Positions 25,776 through 35,500 of a DNA stretch of 46,524 bases are shown piece after piece (positions within the stretch are counted from its first letter, which is position 1; each line of letters starts with the position of its first letter). The notes below the pieces were generated by a model. That model was not told the DNA's origin. It ran no database searches and saw only the letters and a list, made by a program, of their open reading frames with translations. The position numbers and the translations under genes are program-made. The stretch is from positions 3,012,498 to 3,059,021 of the forward strand of contig NZ_JH584235.1 of the NCBI RefSeq assembly GCF_000241465.1, in the 5' to 3' direction. Source of the stretch: Sphingomonas echinoides ATCC 14820. GTDB lineage: Bacteria > Pseudomonadota > Alphaproteobacteria > Sphingomonadales > Sphingomonadaceae.

Positions 25776-28276
25776 GCCGACATCTCCTTGGTCGCGAAGC
25801 TTCGGGCGAGGGCGCGCACCTCGGCGGCGGAGGCGCAGGCAAGCGCGGCGGCGGCATGATCGCGACAGGCCGCGAGCGTGACGTCCGACACCAGCGCCTT
25901 GATCGTCGGCACCATTACCGGCGCGGTCGACAATTCGGTGACGCCGAGCCCGAGCAGGATCGGCACGGCGAGCGGATCGGAGGCGAGACCGCCGCACACG
26001 CCGGTCCAGCGGCCGTGCGCGGCACCGCCGCGACAGGTCTCGCCGATCAGGCGCAATACGGCGGGGTGCAGGCCGTCGAGCGCGCTTGCGACTGCCGGAT
26101 TGGCGCGGTCCATCGCCAGCGTATATTGCGTCAGGTCATTGGTGCCGATCGACAGGAAATCGGCCTCGCGCGCCAGCAGATCGGCGGTGACGGCGGCGGC
26201 GGGGGTTTCGACCATGATGCCGAGCTGCACCGGCGTGGCGATGCCGAGTTCCGCGCACAGACGGTCGAGCAGCGCGCGGACGCGGCGCAGTTCCTCGATC
26301 TGGGCGACCATCGGCAGCATGATCTTGCATTGGCCGGTCGGCTGTACCGCGAGGATCGCGCGCAGCTGCTCTTCGAGCAAGGCGGGGTGGGCCAGGCCGA
26401 CGCGGATACCGCGTAAGCCCAGCGCCGGATTTTCCTCGCCCGCGATCGGCAGATAGGGGGCGGGCTTGTCGCCGCCAATGTCGAGCAGGCGCACGATCAG
26501 CGGGCGACCCTCGAGCGCATCGGCGATTGCCTGATATTCGGCGGCCTGTTCGGCGACCGAGGGCGCGGTGTCGCGTTCGAGGAACAGGAATTCGGTGCGC
26601 AGCAGGCCACAGCCTTCGGCACCATTGGCGATAGCGGGGGCCGCTTCGGCGGCGGAACCGAGATTGGCGACGACTTCGATGCGGGTGCCGTCGGCTGTGT
26701 GGCAGGGTGTGCCCGCCCGCGCGAGCGCGCTTGCGCGGCGCGCGGCGGCCTTGGCTTGCGCGGCTTCGGCTTCGGCCAGCTGCGTGGCGGAGGGAGCGGT
26801 GTGGAGCAGGCCGTTGCTCGCATCGAGAATGACGCGGGTGTCGTCAGCGATATCCAGCACGTCGGGGCCGATCGCGACCAATGCGGGCAAGCCCATCGAG
26901 GCGGCGAGGATCGCGACATGCGAGGTCGGGCCGCCTTTGGCGATGCACAGACCGGCCAGGCCCTCGGCCGAGCCGATCAGATCGGACGGCATCAGATCCT
27001 CGGCGATCAGGATCGTGCCGGCGGGATAGATCTGCGCGGCTTCGGCCCCGCCCAACAGCCGGGCGAGCAACTGGCGTTCCAGGTCGCGCAGATCGTCGGC
27101 GCGTTCGGCGAGATGCGGGTCGCCACCGGCGCGCAGCGCATCGGCTTGCGGGCGGATCGCGGCGCGCCACGCATAAGCGGCGCTTTCGCCGCGGGCGATG
27201 CCGGTGTGGGTCGTCTCGATCAGCGCCGGATCTGCCAGCAACGCGGCGTGCGCCTCCAGAATGGCGCGTGCCGGCCCGTGGGCGGCGGCGGCCTGCCGGG
27301 TCATGTCGGCGATGAGCGCGGCATGGGCGGTGGTGAAGGCGGCCTGCTCGGCGGCAATGCCGCGCCCCAGCAACGGAACCTCTGGGTCAATGGCGCGGTG
27401 ATGCCGTACCGGCCCGATCGCGAGCCCCGGCGCTGCGGTCACGCCCGCAAGCGCGCCCTCGGGCACATCAGCGCGGCGCATGGTGGCGGGCGGCGGCGTG
27501 GCAGGCGCGGGCGCTTCGTCCATGCCGCCGGAGATCAGCGCGACCAGCGCATCGAGCGCGGCGGTGCCGTCGCTGCCCTGCGCGGCCAGCGTGATCGTAT
27601 CGCCATGCCCGATGCCCAGCGCGAGCAGCCCGGTCGGGCTGAGCGCTGAGGCAGTGCGCGCGCCCTTGCCGAGCGTGATCGTCGCGCGGAAGGCGCGTGC
27701 GCAGGCGGCAATGCGGGCGGCCGGGCGGGCGTGGATGCCGTGAGCCAGATCGATGCGCAGCGTGCGCTCTTCGCGCGGCATATCGCTGCGGTCGGTGTGC
27801 TCGGTCGCCGACGGGGCGATCGCCCGCACCGTCATCAGCGGCGCACCGACCGCGATTGGCCCGATCGCCGCGCGATCGCTCAGCGCATAGCCTTCGCCTT
27901 CCACCAGAAGAATCGGCGTGATCACGGCCGGGGCTTCGCGCACCAGCAGATCGAGATCGAAGTCGATCAGGGCGTCGCCCGTAGCGACTCGGTCCCCGGC
28001 GCGCACATGCGGGGTGAAGCCGCGCCCGCCCAGCCCGACCGTGTCGATGCCGAGGTGGATCAGGATTTGCGCACCGTTATCGGCTTCGATCGTCAGCGCA
28101 TGGCCGGTCGATTGCACGCTGACGATGCGCCCGTCGCAGGGCGCGTACAGGCAAGTGCCGGTGGGATCGATCGCCAGCCCGTCGCCCAGCATCCGCCCGG
28201 CGAACACGGCGTCGGGAACATCGTCCAGCGCAGTGACCCAGCCTTGTAACGGTGCGGACAGCACGATCGACGCCAT
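25772..28276 (-). CDS. ptsP: Fused PTS protein EIIA(Glc-type)-HPr-EI
   Basis: An 834-residue cytoplasmic phosphorelay, NagF-like in layout. EIIA of the glucose family spans about 1-150, with its His in ILIHLGIDTVGL. HPr spans about 170-255, with its His in HGIHARPAARIA. Enzyme I spans about 280-834, with the phospho-His in GGPTSHVAILAASMGLPAL, GCGLLRTEFLFLERD, and the C-terminal PEP-site Cys in GVCGGLASDP. It can carry phosphate from PEP to the EIIB of NagE without other PTS proteins. A good ribosome site (GGAG) precedes ATG 28276; 42 bases separate it from nagA and it overlaps nagE by 4. Confidence 0.95.
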   Translation of the reverse strand: MASIVLSAPLQGWVTALDDVPDAVFAGRMLGDGLAIDPTGTCLYAPCDGRIVSVQSTGHALTIEADNGAQILIHLGIDTVGLGGRGFTPHVRAGDRVATGDALIDFDLDLLVREAPAVITPILLVEGEGYALSDRAAIGPIAVGAPLMTVRAIAPSATEHTDRSDMPREERTLRIDLAHGIHARPAARIAACARAFRATITLGKGARTASALSPTGLLALGIGHGDTITLAAQGSDGTAALDALVALISGGMDEAPAPATPPPATMRRADVPEGALAGVTAAPGLAIGPVRHHRAIDPEVPLLGRGIAAEQAAFTTAHAALIADMTRQAAAAHGPARAILEAHAALLADPALIETTHTGIARGESAAYAWRAAIRPQADALRAGGDPHLAERADDLRDLERQLLARLLGGAEAAQIYPAGTILIAEDLMPSDLIGSAEGLAGLCIAKGGPTSHVAILAASMGLPALVAIGPDVLDIADDTRVILDASNGLLHTAPSATQLAEAEAAQAKAAARRASALARAGTPCHTADGTRIEVVANLGSAAEAAPAIANGAEGCGLLRTEFLFLERDTAPSVAEQAAEYQAIADALEGRPLIVRLLDIGGDKPAPYLPIAGEENPALGLRGIRVGLAHPALLEEQLRAILAVQPTGQCKIMLPMVAQIEELRRVRALLDRLCAELGIATPVQLGIMVETPAAAVTADLLAREADFLSIGTNDLTQYTLAMDRANPAVASALDGLHPAVLRLIGETCRGGAAHGRWTGVCGGLASDPLAVPILLGLGVTELSTAPVMVPTIKALVSDVTLAACRDHAAAALACASAAEVRALARSFATKEMSA

Positions 28277-28318
28277 GGTTTCTCCTCAAACGGGGCAGGA
28301 CGCGCAAAGCGCGAAGGG

Positions 28319-29476
28319 TCAGGCAGGGACGGGTTCGGACCGGGCCGTCGCCGCAACGTCTCCGCCAATGATGGTCGCGATTGGGTGGAATGCGGCGTCG
28401 AGCTGCACCCAGTCCGCGCGCTTGCCCGGCGTGATCGCACCGCGATCCCGCGACAGGCCGAGGAAGGCGGCCGGATGAGTTGCCGCCATCGCCGCCGCGC
28501 GCTCGGGCGCGATGCCGAGCCGGGTAATGGTGTTGCGCACCGCGCGTGCCATGTCGAGATCCGACCCGGCGAGCGTACCGTCCGCCCCGATGCAGCGGCC
28601 ACCCTCGACATGGATCGGGCGGCCTTGCAGCAGGAAGGTGGTCTCGGCGGTGTTGACGCACGGCATCGCGTCGGTGACCAGCATCATGCGATCCGCCGGG
28701 CGCGCGCGCAGCGCGATGCGCAGCGCGGCATCGTCGACATGGAAGCCATCGACGATCAGCCCGCAATAGACCGACTGGTTGTCCAGCGCGGCACCAACCG
28801 CGCCGGGCGCGCGCTGAATGAGCGGCGACATTGCGTTGAACAGATGGGTGACCCCCGTCACGCCGGCGGCGAACCCTGCCGTCGCTTCGGCATAGGTCGC
28901 ATTGCTATGGCCAAGGCTGACCAGCACGTCGGCGCGCGCGAGCGCGGCAATGCGATCGAGCGGCACCAATTCGGGCGCGATCGTGACCATCACGCGACCA
29001 CGGCGCGGCCGCATCAGCAACGCCATCAGCGTATCGTCGAGCGTGACGAAGCGCGCGGCATCGTGAATGCCCTTGCGCGCAACGTTGATGACTGGCCCCT
29101 CGATATGCACGCCGACCACGCCCGGAACACCGGCCGCAATCGCCGCATCGGTTGCCTCCAGCGCCTGGCCGATGACCGTTGCCGAATCGCTGATCAGCGT
29201 CGGCAGGAAGGCGGTGGTGCCATAAGGCCGGTGCGCCGCACCGATCGCGGCAATCCCGTCGACGGTCGGTTCGTCGTTGAACAGCACGCCGCCGCCGCCA
29301 TTGACCTGGGTGTCGATGAAGCCGGGCATCAGCCATCCACCGTCAAGATCGATCGCTCCGGCACCGGCGCGCTCCATGATCGCGACGATGACGCCGCCCT
29401 CGACGTCGATCGTCGCAGCGGACAGGATTCCGCGCGGCGTGACGATATTGCCGTTTACGAAAGCATAAGACGTCAT
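28319..29476 (-). CDS. nagA: N-acetylglucosamine-6-phosphate deacetylase
   Basis: A 385-residue amidohydrolase that converts GlcNAc-6-P to GlcN-6-P plus acetate. The family pattern is clear: GGWLMPGFIDTQVNGGGGVL, VGVHIEGPVINVARKG (metal Glu), SLGHSNATYAEA and THLFNAMSPL (metal His), and LVTDAMP (catalytic Asp). The two metal-ligand His and the active-site Asp are all present, so it should be active. Its ATG at 29476 overlaps the nagB-II stop (ATGA), and it feeds directly on the product of NagE. Confidence 0.96.
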   Translation of the reverse strand: MTSYAFVNGNIVTPRGILSAATIDVEGGVIVAIMERAGAGAIDLDGGWLMPGFIDTQVNGGGGVLFNDEPTVDGIAAIGAAHRPYGTTAFLPTLISDSATVIGQALEATDAAIAAGVPGVVGVHIEGPVINVARKGIHDAARFVTLDDTLMALLMRPRRGRVMVTIAPELVPLDRIAALARADVLVSLGHSNATYAEATAGFAAGVTGVTHLFNAMSPLIQRAPGAVGAALDNQSVYCGLIVDGFHVDDAALRIALRARPADRMMLVTDAMPCVNTAETTFLLQGRPIHVEGGRCIGADGTLAGSDLDMARAVRNTITRLGIAPERAAAMAATHPAAFLGLSRDRGAITPGKRADWVQLDAAFHPIATIIGGDVAATARSEPVPA

Positions 29477-30531
29477 AGCGTGCGGGTAACCTTGCTGAGA
29501 TGGCTCGGCGCATCGGGATTGTACCCGCGCGCGCGCGAAAGCGCATCGGCCATGCGATAGAAGCTCTGGATCATCAGGATCGGCTCGATTGCGGGGTCGG
29601 CGGTAAGCGCGGGCGGGTCACCCGCCCCATCGGTGCGTGCGTCGGCCAGGCTGACACGCGCACCGCGCGCGGCAAAGTCCGCCGCAACCGCGCGGACGTC
29701 GTCGCCAATCACGTCGGAGGTGGCGAAGGCGATGATTGGAAAGCCGCTGCCAACGATCGCCATCGGGCCGTGGCGCACCTCGGCCGAACTGAAGGCTTCG
29801 GCGTGAAGCCCGCAGGTTTCCTTCAGCTTCAACGCCGCTTCCTGCGCGACCGCAAGGCCAAGCCCGCGCCCAATGACGAACAGGTTGGTCGCGTTCTGCA
29901 GGCTCGCGCCAACGCTGCCCCAGTCCAGCGCCCAGGACCGCGCGAGCGCATCGGGCAAGCCCGCGACGGCGCGGCGCAATGTGTCGTCCTCGGCCCACTC
30001 CGCCACCAAGGCAGCAAGTGCTGCCAGCGATGCAATGTAGGATTTGGTCGCAGCGACCGACCGTTCGACCCCGGCCGACAGCGCGATCACCGTATCGGCG
30101 GTGTCGGCGAGCGGGGAGGTGGCATCGTTGACCAACGCGACGACATGCGCGCCCGCCGCCTTTTGCGCGGCCACGGTGGCGAGCAAGTCCGGGCTGCGCC
30201 CGCTTTGCGAGATGGCAATGCACAGCGCATGGCCCTGTACGGCGGGCGCGGCATAGACCGAGGCGACCGACGGTGCGGCCGATGCCACCGGAATGCCGGT
30301 GCGCGTCTCGATCAGATATTTGCCATAGGTGGCGGCATGATCGGACGATCCGCGTGCGCAGGTTACGATAACGGCGGGCGGGGCGGCGCGCAGCTTCGCG
30401 CCGAGCGCGGCGAAGGCCGGTCCATTGGCGGCGAGCATGCGGGCGACGGCGGCACCGGCCTCCGCCGCTTCCTGAAACATCAGCGTTGGGCCCAAAACGG
30501 GCGAAGCGGTCATGGATATGGTATCGTGCAT
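29473..30531 (-). CDS. Glucosamine-6-phosphate deaminase, SIS type (NagB-II)
   Basis: A 352-residue protein with two SIS domains, related to the isomerase half of GlmS but without a glutaminase domain. Motifs are TCARGSSDHAATYGKYLIE, AISQSGRSPDLLATVAAQ, SAGVERSVAATKSY, and the C-terminal KETCGLHAEAFSSAEVRHGP. In this setting it is the NagB-II deaminase (GlcN-6-P to fructose-6-P plus ammonia), replacing classical NagB. ATG 30531 is preferred over ATG 30513 because only the former has a GGA-containing upstream stretch. It is the first gene behind the promoter with the ACCAATAT site and starts the nagB-II/nagA/ptsP/nagE operon. Confidence 0.92.
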   Translation of the reverse strand: MHDTISMTASPVLGPTLMFQEAAEAGAAVARMLAANGPAFAALGAKLRAAPPAVIVTCARGSSDHAATYGKYLIETRTGIPVASAAPSVASVYAAPAVQGHALCIAISQSGRSPDLLATVAAQKAAGAHVVALVNDATSPLADTADTVIALSAGVERSVAATKSYIASLAALAALVAEWAEDDTLRRAVAGLPDALARSWALDWGSVGASLQNATNLFVIGRGLGLAVAQEAALKLKETCGLHAEAFSSAEVRHGPMAIVGSGFPIIAFATSDVIGDDVRAVAADFAARGARVSLADARTDGAGDPPALTADPAIEPILMIQSFYRMADALSRARGYNPDAPSHLSKVTRTL

Positions 30532-30556
30532 GGCTGGTCCGATTGCTATCTCAGCC

Positions 30557-30585
30557 GGGATAGGTTTTATATTGGTATTACTCAA
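30557..30585 (-). promoter_or_regulatory. Putative nagB-II promoter with GntR operator
   Basis: On the minus strand TTGAGT (30580-30585), a 17-base spacer and TATCCC (30557-30562) form a promoter-like pair; TATAAA at 30566-30571 is an alternative -10. The spacer carries ATACCAATAT (30569-30578), identical to the site at 20126-20135. It sits between the cutC stop and nagB-II, so the nag operon can be induced separately. Confidence 0.55.
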
Positions 30586-31340
30586 GCCGCAAAATGCACC
30601 AGCTGCGCAAGCGCTGCGACGCGATCGACATCGGTATCGCCGTCCTGCGCCGCAACGAAGCCGAAGCGGCGTTCGGGGGCGTCCGGGGCGATCTCGCGGG
30701 TGCTGCGGCACGATGCGTGGAGTTCGGTGATGCCCGTCGCCAACAGCGCGGGCGCGGTTTCGACGCTTATCCCGCTTCCCGCGAGGATGATGATCCGCCC
30801 CGCCGCCTGCCGATGCAACGCAGCGAGCGTTGTCACGCCGTCGATCGCACGCGGCTCTCCGCCCGAGGTCAGGATACGATCGAACCCCAAGGCCACTGCC
30901 TGCTCGAGCGCTGCAAGCGGATCGGGCACCAGATCGAAGGCACGGTGCAGGGTCAACGACAGCGCGGCACCGCGCTGCTGCCCTAGTGTGCGTGCGTGAT
31001 CCACCCAGCGTGCGAGCACAGCGGTATCGAGCTGTCGGTCGGCGGCACTGGCCCCGATCACGACACCGGCGAGCCCGGCGTCGGCGGCGGCGCGAATGTC
31101 GTCGGCGATCAGCGCCTGTTCTGCCGTGTTATACCTAAACCCGCCCGCGCGGGGGCGGGCCAGCAAATGGACCGGCAGGGGGCCGGACGCGGTCGCGCGG
31201 ATCAGCGAGCCCGGCGGGGTCAGTCCACCGACCGACAAGGCGGCGCACAATTCGATCCGGTCGGCCCCGCCACGAAGTGCCGCCTCCAGCCCCGCGACCG
31301 TTTCGACGCAGACTTCGAGCATGCCGCGTTTGGGTGTCAC
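30582..31340 (-). CDS. cutC: CutC family TIM-barrel protein
   Basis: A 252-residue protein matching the CutC family throughout: LEVCVETVAGLEAALRGGAD, RIELCAALSVGGLTPPGSLI, PVHLLARPRAGGFRYNTAEQ, DRILTSGGEPRAIDG and ELHASCR. CutC was named for copper homeostasis, but a direct copper role is poorly supported in many bacteria. Here it lies between glycosylasparaginase and the nag operon. That points to a step in amino-sugar or glyco-asparagine metabolism (inference). GTG 31340 overlaps the asparaginase stop (GTGA); ATG 31322 is the alternative. Neither has a good ribosome site, which favours translational coupling. Confidence 0.9.
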   Translation of the reverse strand: MTPKRGMLEVCVETVAGLEAALRGGADRIELCAALSVGGLTPPGSLIRATASGPLPVHLLARPRAGGFRYNTAEQALIADDIRAAADAGLAGVVIGASAADRQLDTAVLARWVDHARTLGQQRGAALSLTLHRAFDLVPDPLAALEQAVALGFDRILTSGGEPRAIDGVTTLAALHRQAAGRIIILAGSGISVETAPALLATGITELHASCRSTREIAPDAPERRFGFVAAQDGDTDVDRVAALAQLVHFAA

Positions 31341-32338
31341 GCCTGGAATAGCGACGTTCCTTTATGCACCACGGTGCGGCCGGCCATGTCGGTGACGGCA
31401 TAGGTGAAGCCCGGCAACAGGCAGAACGCTCCGACATTGCCATGCGGATCGAGCGCCAGAAAACCGACCTGGACTCCACGAATGGCGTCACCGCGCAGCT
31501 TGGCAATGTGCTTCACCACTTCCTCGCACGCCTCCTGCGGGGAACGTCCGGCGCGCATCGACGCGATCACGCGCGCGGTGCCCGCAATGCGTGTCACTTC
31601 CTCGCCCAGTCCGGTCGAGGTTGCGCCGCCAACGCCCGCTTCGACGAACAGCCCGCTGCCGACCTGCGGCGAATCGCCGACGCGGCCGCGCATCTTGAAC
31701 GCCATGCCGGAGGTAGTGCACGCACCCGCCAGCCGTCCGCTGGCATCGCGCGCGAGCAGGCCGATCGTATCATGGTCGAGCGCGCCGCCGGGCGTGCGGG
31801 TGATGCGGTTCTCGCTATTGGCTTCGGGTCGATAATTTGCGGTCTTGAGCCATTCGCGCCACGCCTTTTCCGAGTCGGGCGTCAGCAATTTGCAATAAGG
31901 GAAGCCCTGATCCTTGGCGAAGCGCGTCGCGCCTTCGCCGACCAGCAGCGTGTGCGGGGTCTTTTCCATCACGCGGCGCGCGACCGAAATGGCGTGCATG
32001 GAATCTTCGAGCGCGGCGACCGCGCCGACCCGGCCGGCATCATCCATGATGACGGCGTCGAGCGTGACGTGACCGTCGCGGTCGGGATAGCCGCTATAGC
32101 CAACCGAGTGGTTGTTCGGGTCCGCTTCAGGCACCATCGCCCCTGCTTCGACCGCATCGAGCAACGATCCGCCGCTGACCAGCTTCGCATAGGCAGCGTC
32201 GTTTGCGGCCGCGCCAAAGTCCCAGGTCGAGACAATTTGCGCGGCAGGCCCGGACGTTACGTCGGCCAAGGCCTTGGCCGCGGGCAATGCGCCGGCGGCA
32301 ACGCCCATCATGGCGAGCAAGGATCTTCTACTGGTCAT
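31337..32338 (-). CDS. N4-(beta-N-acetylglucosaminyl)-L-asparaginase (glycosylasparaginase)
   Basis: A 333-residue Ntn-hydrolase that splits GlcNAc-Asn into aspartate and glycosylamine, the final bond of N-glycoprotein breakdown. Autocleavage and the new N-terminal nucleophile should occur at the Thr in GALDHDTIGLLARD (about residue 190). Other matches are STWDFG, DPNNHSVGYSGYPDRDG, the RVGDSPQVGSGLFVE substrate loop and ATSTGLGEEVTRIA. The N-terminus MTSRRSLLAMMGVAAGALP...ALA is a Tat-type signal, placing it in the periplasm with the hydrolases. ATG 32338 has GGGGTG 5 bases upstream; GTG 32344 is possible. It diverges from the TonB receptor. Confidence 0.93.
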   Translation of the reverse strand: MTSRRSLLAMMGVAAGALPAAKALADVTSGPAAQIVSTWDFGAAANDAAYAKLVSGGSLLDAVEAGAMVPEADPNNHSVGYSGYPDRDGHVTLDAVIMDDAGRVGAVAALEDSMHAISVARRVMEKTPHTLLVGEGATRFAKDQGFPYCKLLTPDSEKAWREWLKTANYRPEANSENRITRTPGGALDHDTIGLLARDASGRLAGACTTSGMAFKMRGRVGDSPQVGSGLFVEAGVGGATSTGLGEEVTRIAGTARVIASMRAGRSPQEACEEVVKHIAKLRGDAIRGVQVGFLALDPHGNVGAFCLLPGFTYAVTDMAGRTVVHKGTSLFQA

Positions 32339-32423
32339 GGTCACCCCGGTTCATTCTTTATGTACGATCATGACATGGACGCATAAAATGTCAAAATCGG
32401 TTTGGCGTGGTATCAATTAGGTA

Positions 32424-32444
32424 TTGACGGTTTGCCAATTTGAA
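32424..32444. promoter_or_regulatory. Intergenic region with a weak copy of the GntR site before the TonB receptor
   Basis: The 172-base divergent gap contains TGCCAATTTGAA (32433-32444), which matches TACCAATATGAA (20127-20138) at 10 of 12 positions. It is next to a -35-like TTGACG (32424-32429). A small palindrome, TCAAT/ATTGA (32413-32427), adjoins it. No clear -10 box is seen, so the promoter assignment is tentative. Confidence 0.35.
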
Positions 32445-32510
32445 TAGAACCTCTTGTCACGGTGCCGTAACGCAAAACGCGGGCGGCATGTGTAATTAGG
32501 GGAAATTTTC

Positions 32511-35500
32511 ATGATGCTCCGTCACTCTGTATCCTTTGCTGCGCTGGGCGCGGCGCTGGCTTTCGCCGCGCCTGCGATGGCGCAGCAGGCCGCCGCCGAC
32601 GATCACGTCTCGAAACCGGATGCAGCCGATGCCACACCGGCAGACGGCGATATTCTGGTAACCGGGACGCGCATTTTGCGTCCGAACATCGCGTCGGCCG
32701 CGCCGATCACCACGGTGACCGCGCAGGACATCCGGGCGCAGTCGCCGACCAATATCGAAGAGGTATTGAACCGCCTCCCGCAGATCGCGCCCGACAGCCA
32801 GCAAAATTACCAGGATTCGGACGGTCGCCAGCGCATCAAGCTGCGCAGCCTGGGTTTTGAACGCACGCTGGTGCTGATCGACGGCAAGCGCCTGGGCACG
32901 CAAAACGGTGAGGATGCGGGGATCATTCCGGTCTCGCTGATCGATCGCGTCGACGTGCTGACCGGCGGTGCCTCGTCGGTCTATGGCTCGGACGCGGTTG
33001 CAGGCGTCGTCAACTTCGTCCTCAAGCCCGATTTCAAGGGCATCCGGATCGACGGCAATTACAATTTCTACAACCACCAGAACCGCGCGAACATCGTCAC
33101 CCAGCAGGCGCAGGCATCGAGCTTCCCGACCAATACCGGGATGGTCAATGACGGTGGCCGTGCCGATGTGACGTTGACCGCCGGGACCTCGCTGTTTGAC
33201 GACAAGCTGAAAGTGTCCGGCTTCGTCAATTATAAGCACCAGGATCTGGTGCCGTACGACGCGCGATCGACCTCGGCCTGCCAATTGGTGCAGACCGGTA
33301 CCGATGGCCCGCTCAGCTGCTCGTTGTCGTCCTATTCGGTCAGCGGTTACATCTCGCCCCGTTCGGGGGCCAACAACGGGACGGCCTATGTCAACAATCC
33401 GGACGGCACGCGCAGCTTCGTTCCCTATGGCGCGGGTGCGGGCAATGCGGCCAACCCCTATGACGGCTATTCGTACCAGCGCGCCTTCACCCGCGTGAAC
33501 GCCGGGGGCTTCGCAACGCTGAAGCTCTCGCCGGCGGCGGAAATCTACGGGTCGGGCATCTGGTTCCGGGATAAGTCGACCAACCGCTTCCCGACCCGGG
33601 TGTTTGCTGCCGCCAATTATGGGTCCGACCCGTATCAGGTGAACTGCAACAATCCGTTCCTGTCGGCGTCGCAAGCATCCGCGATTTGCGGGGCTGCGGC
33701 CGGAACCGCGACGCTCGCGCCGCTCGATGTGCGCTATCGCTTCAATGTGCCGTATCTGACCGATACCTATGTCAATAGCGCCATTCGCGCGACGGGCGGT
33801 GTTCGCGGCAAGATCGGCGATGCATGGACCTATGACGTTGGCGGCGTCTATGCGCGCAACCAGCAGGACTATATGCCCGCCTCGCTGCCGCAATTTGCCA
33901 ACGTCAACCGCTCGCTCAACGTGGTCAACGTCAATGGCACGCCGACCTGCGCCTCGGTCGTCGATGGGACCGACAAGAATTGCGTCCCGTTCGATGCGTT
34001 CAAGGCGGGGAACAGCAACCAGGCGCTGGTCAACTATCTGTATAGTGGTCTCGCGGCCGAGAAGCAGACCACCGTTGGCATCCTGTACGATGTGCTCGCC
34101 AACGTGACCGGCGACCTCGGCAAATATGGCATCAAGTCACCCTTTGCCGATCAGGGGCTCGCCTTTGCGGCGGGTGTGGAATATCGCGAGGATCGTCAGT
34201 TCTCGACCGCGAATGCGGCATTCCGGGCCGACAATGGCGGATCGGATGCCGACCTCCGCCAGCATGTCTGGGAAGGCAATATCGAGCTTCAGGCACCTTT
34301 GGTTCAGCACAAGCCCTTTATCGAAGAGCTTCAGGTGAATGCCGGCGGGCGTCTGTCCAAATACAGCTCCAACCCCGACAAATTCACGACGTGGAAGCTG
34401 GAAGGGTTGTACGCGCCGGTTCGCGACATCGTGTTCCGCGCCTCCTTCAACAAGGCGCAGCGCGCGCCGACCGTGGTCGAAGCGTATCAGGCCAGCAACA
34501 TCAGCTATTCGCGTCAGGGCGGGTCGCAGAACGACTTCTGCGCTCCCGTGCCGCGTCAGATTGCTGACCCTGCCAATCCGGGCAAGACCATCACCACCAC
34601 CGCGCCGCTCGCGTCGAAGGAAGTGTGCCGCGCAACCGGCCTGTCCGATTCGCTCTATGGCAGCGCGACGCTGCTGTGCCCGAACGACCAGTGCACCGTC
34701 CGTTCGGGCGGTTTCACCGCTGCGCCGGAAACGGCCTATACCCAGACCTATGGCATCATCCTGAAGCCGCGCTTCGTCAAAGGGTTGGTGTTCTCGGTCG
34801 ATCGCTATCGGATCAAGATCAACAACTCGCTCGGCTATAATGACGACAGCTATTATACCGATGGCTGCCTGCGTTCGAACGGGGATCCGTTCTTCTGCTC
34901 GGGCATCGTGCGCGCCGCCAATGGCACGCTCTATGCGGCGGCCGGCACCAACCCGACCAGCGGCTTCATCCGCGCCGGTACGACCAACTATTATTTCTCG
35001 ATCGCGCGCGGTTGGGACTTCCAGTCGCAATATGCGCTGGGTCTGGGCAAGGTTGGCCGGATGGATCTGAGCTTCAACGGCTCGCTGACCACCTTCGCCG
35101 GTGGCCAGGATTCGCCGCTGCAGCCCGAGCGCAATTGCGCCGGTTATTACGGCAATGGCTGTGGCCAATTGCTGCCGAAGTGGAGCCATGGGCTGCGCGC
35201 GACCTATGTTACGCCGGATGATGGCTTCAACGCCTCGTTCAACTGGCGCTATGTCGGGTCGCTCACCAGCGCCAACAATTCGGGCGATCCGGCGATCGGC
35301 GGCACGCCTGATCGGGTGCAGAAGACCTTCGGCTATATCGCCCCGGTCAGCTACTTCGATCTCGCGCTGACGTTCAACATTGCCAAGCGCTACAGCCTGC
35401 GCCTGATCGCGAACAACCTGCTCGACAAGGCCCCGCCGATCCTGGCGAATTCGTACAATATCAGCCTGGCGCGCAACAACACGATCCCGGCACGCTATGA

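Noticed and set aside
32413..32427. TCAAT/ATTGA palindrome before the TonB receptor taken as a separate operator
   Set aside because: Five-base arms in an AT-rich spacer are expected by chance; it is mentioned only as context for the weak GntR-like site.
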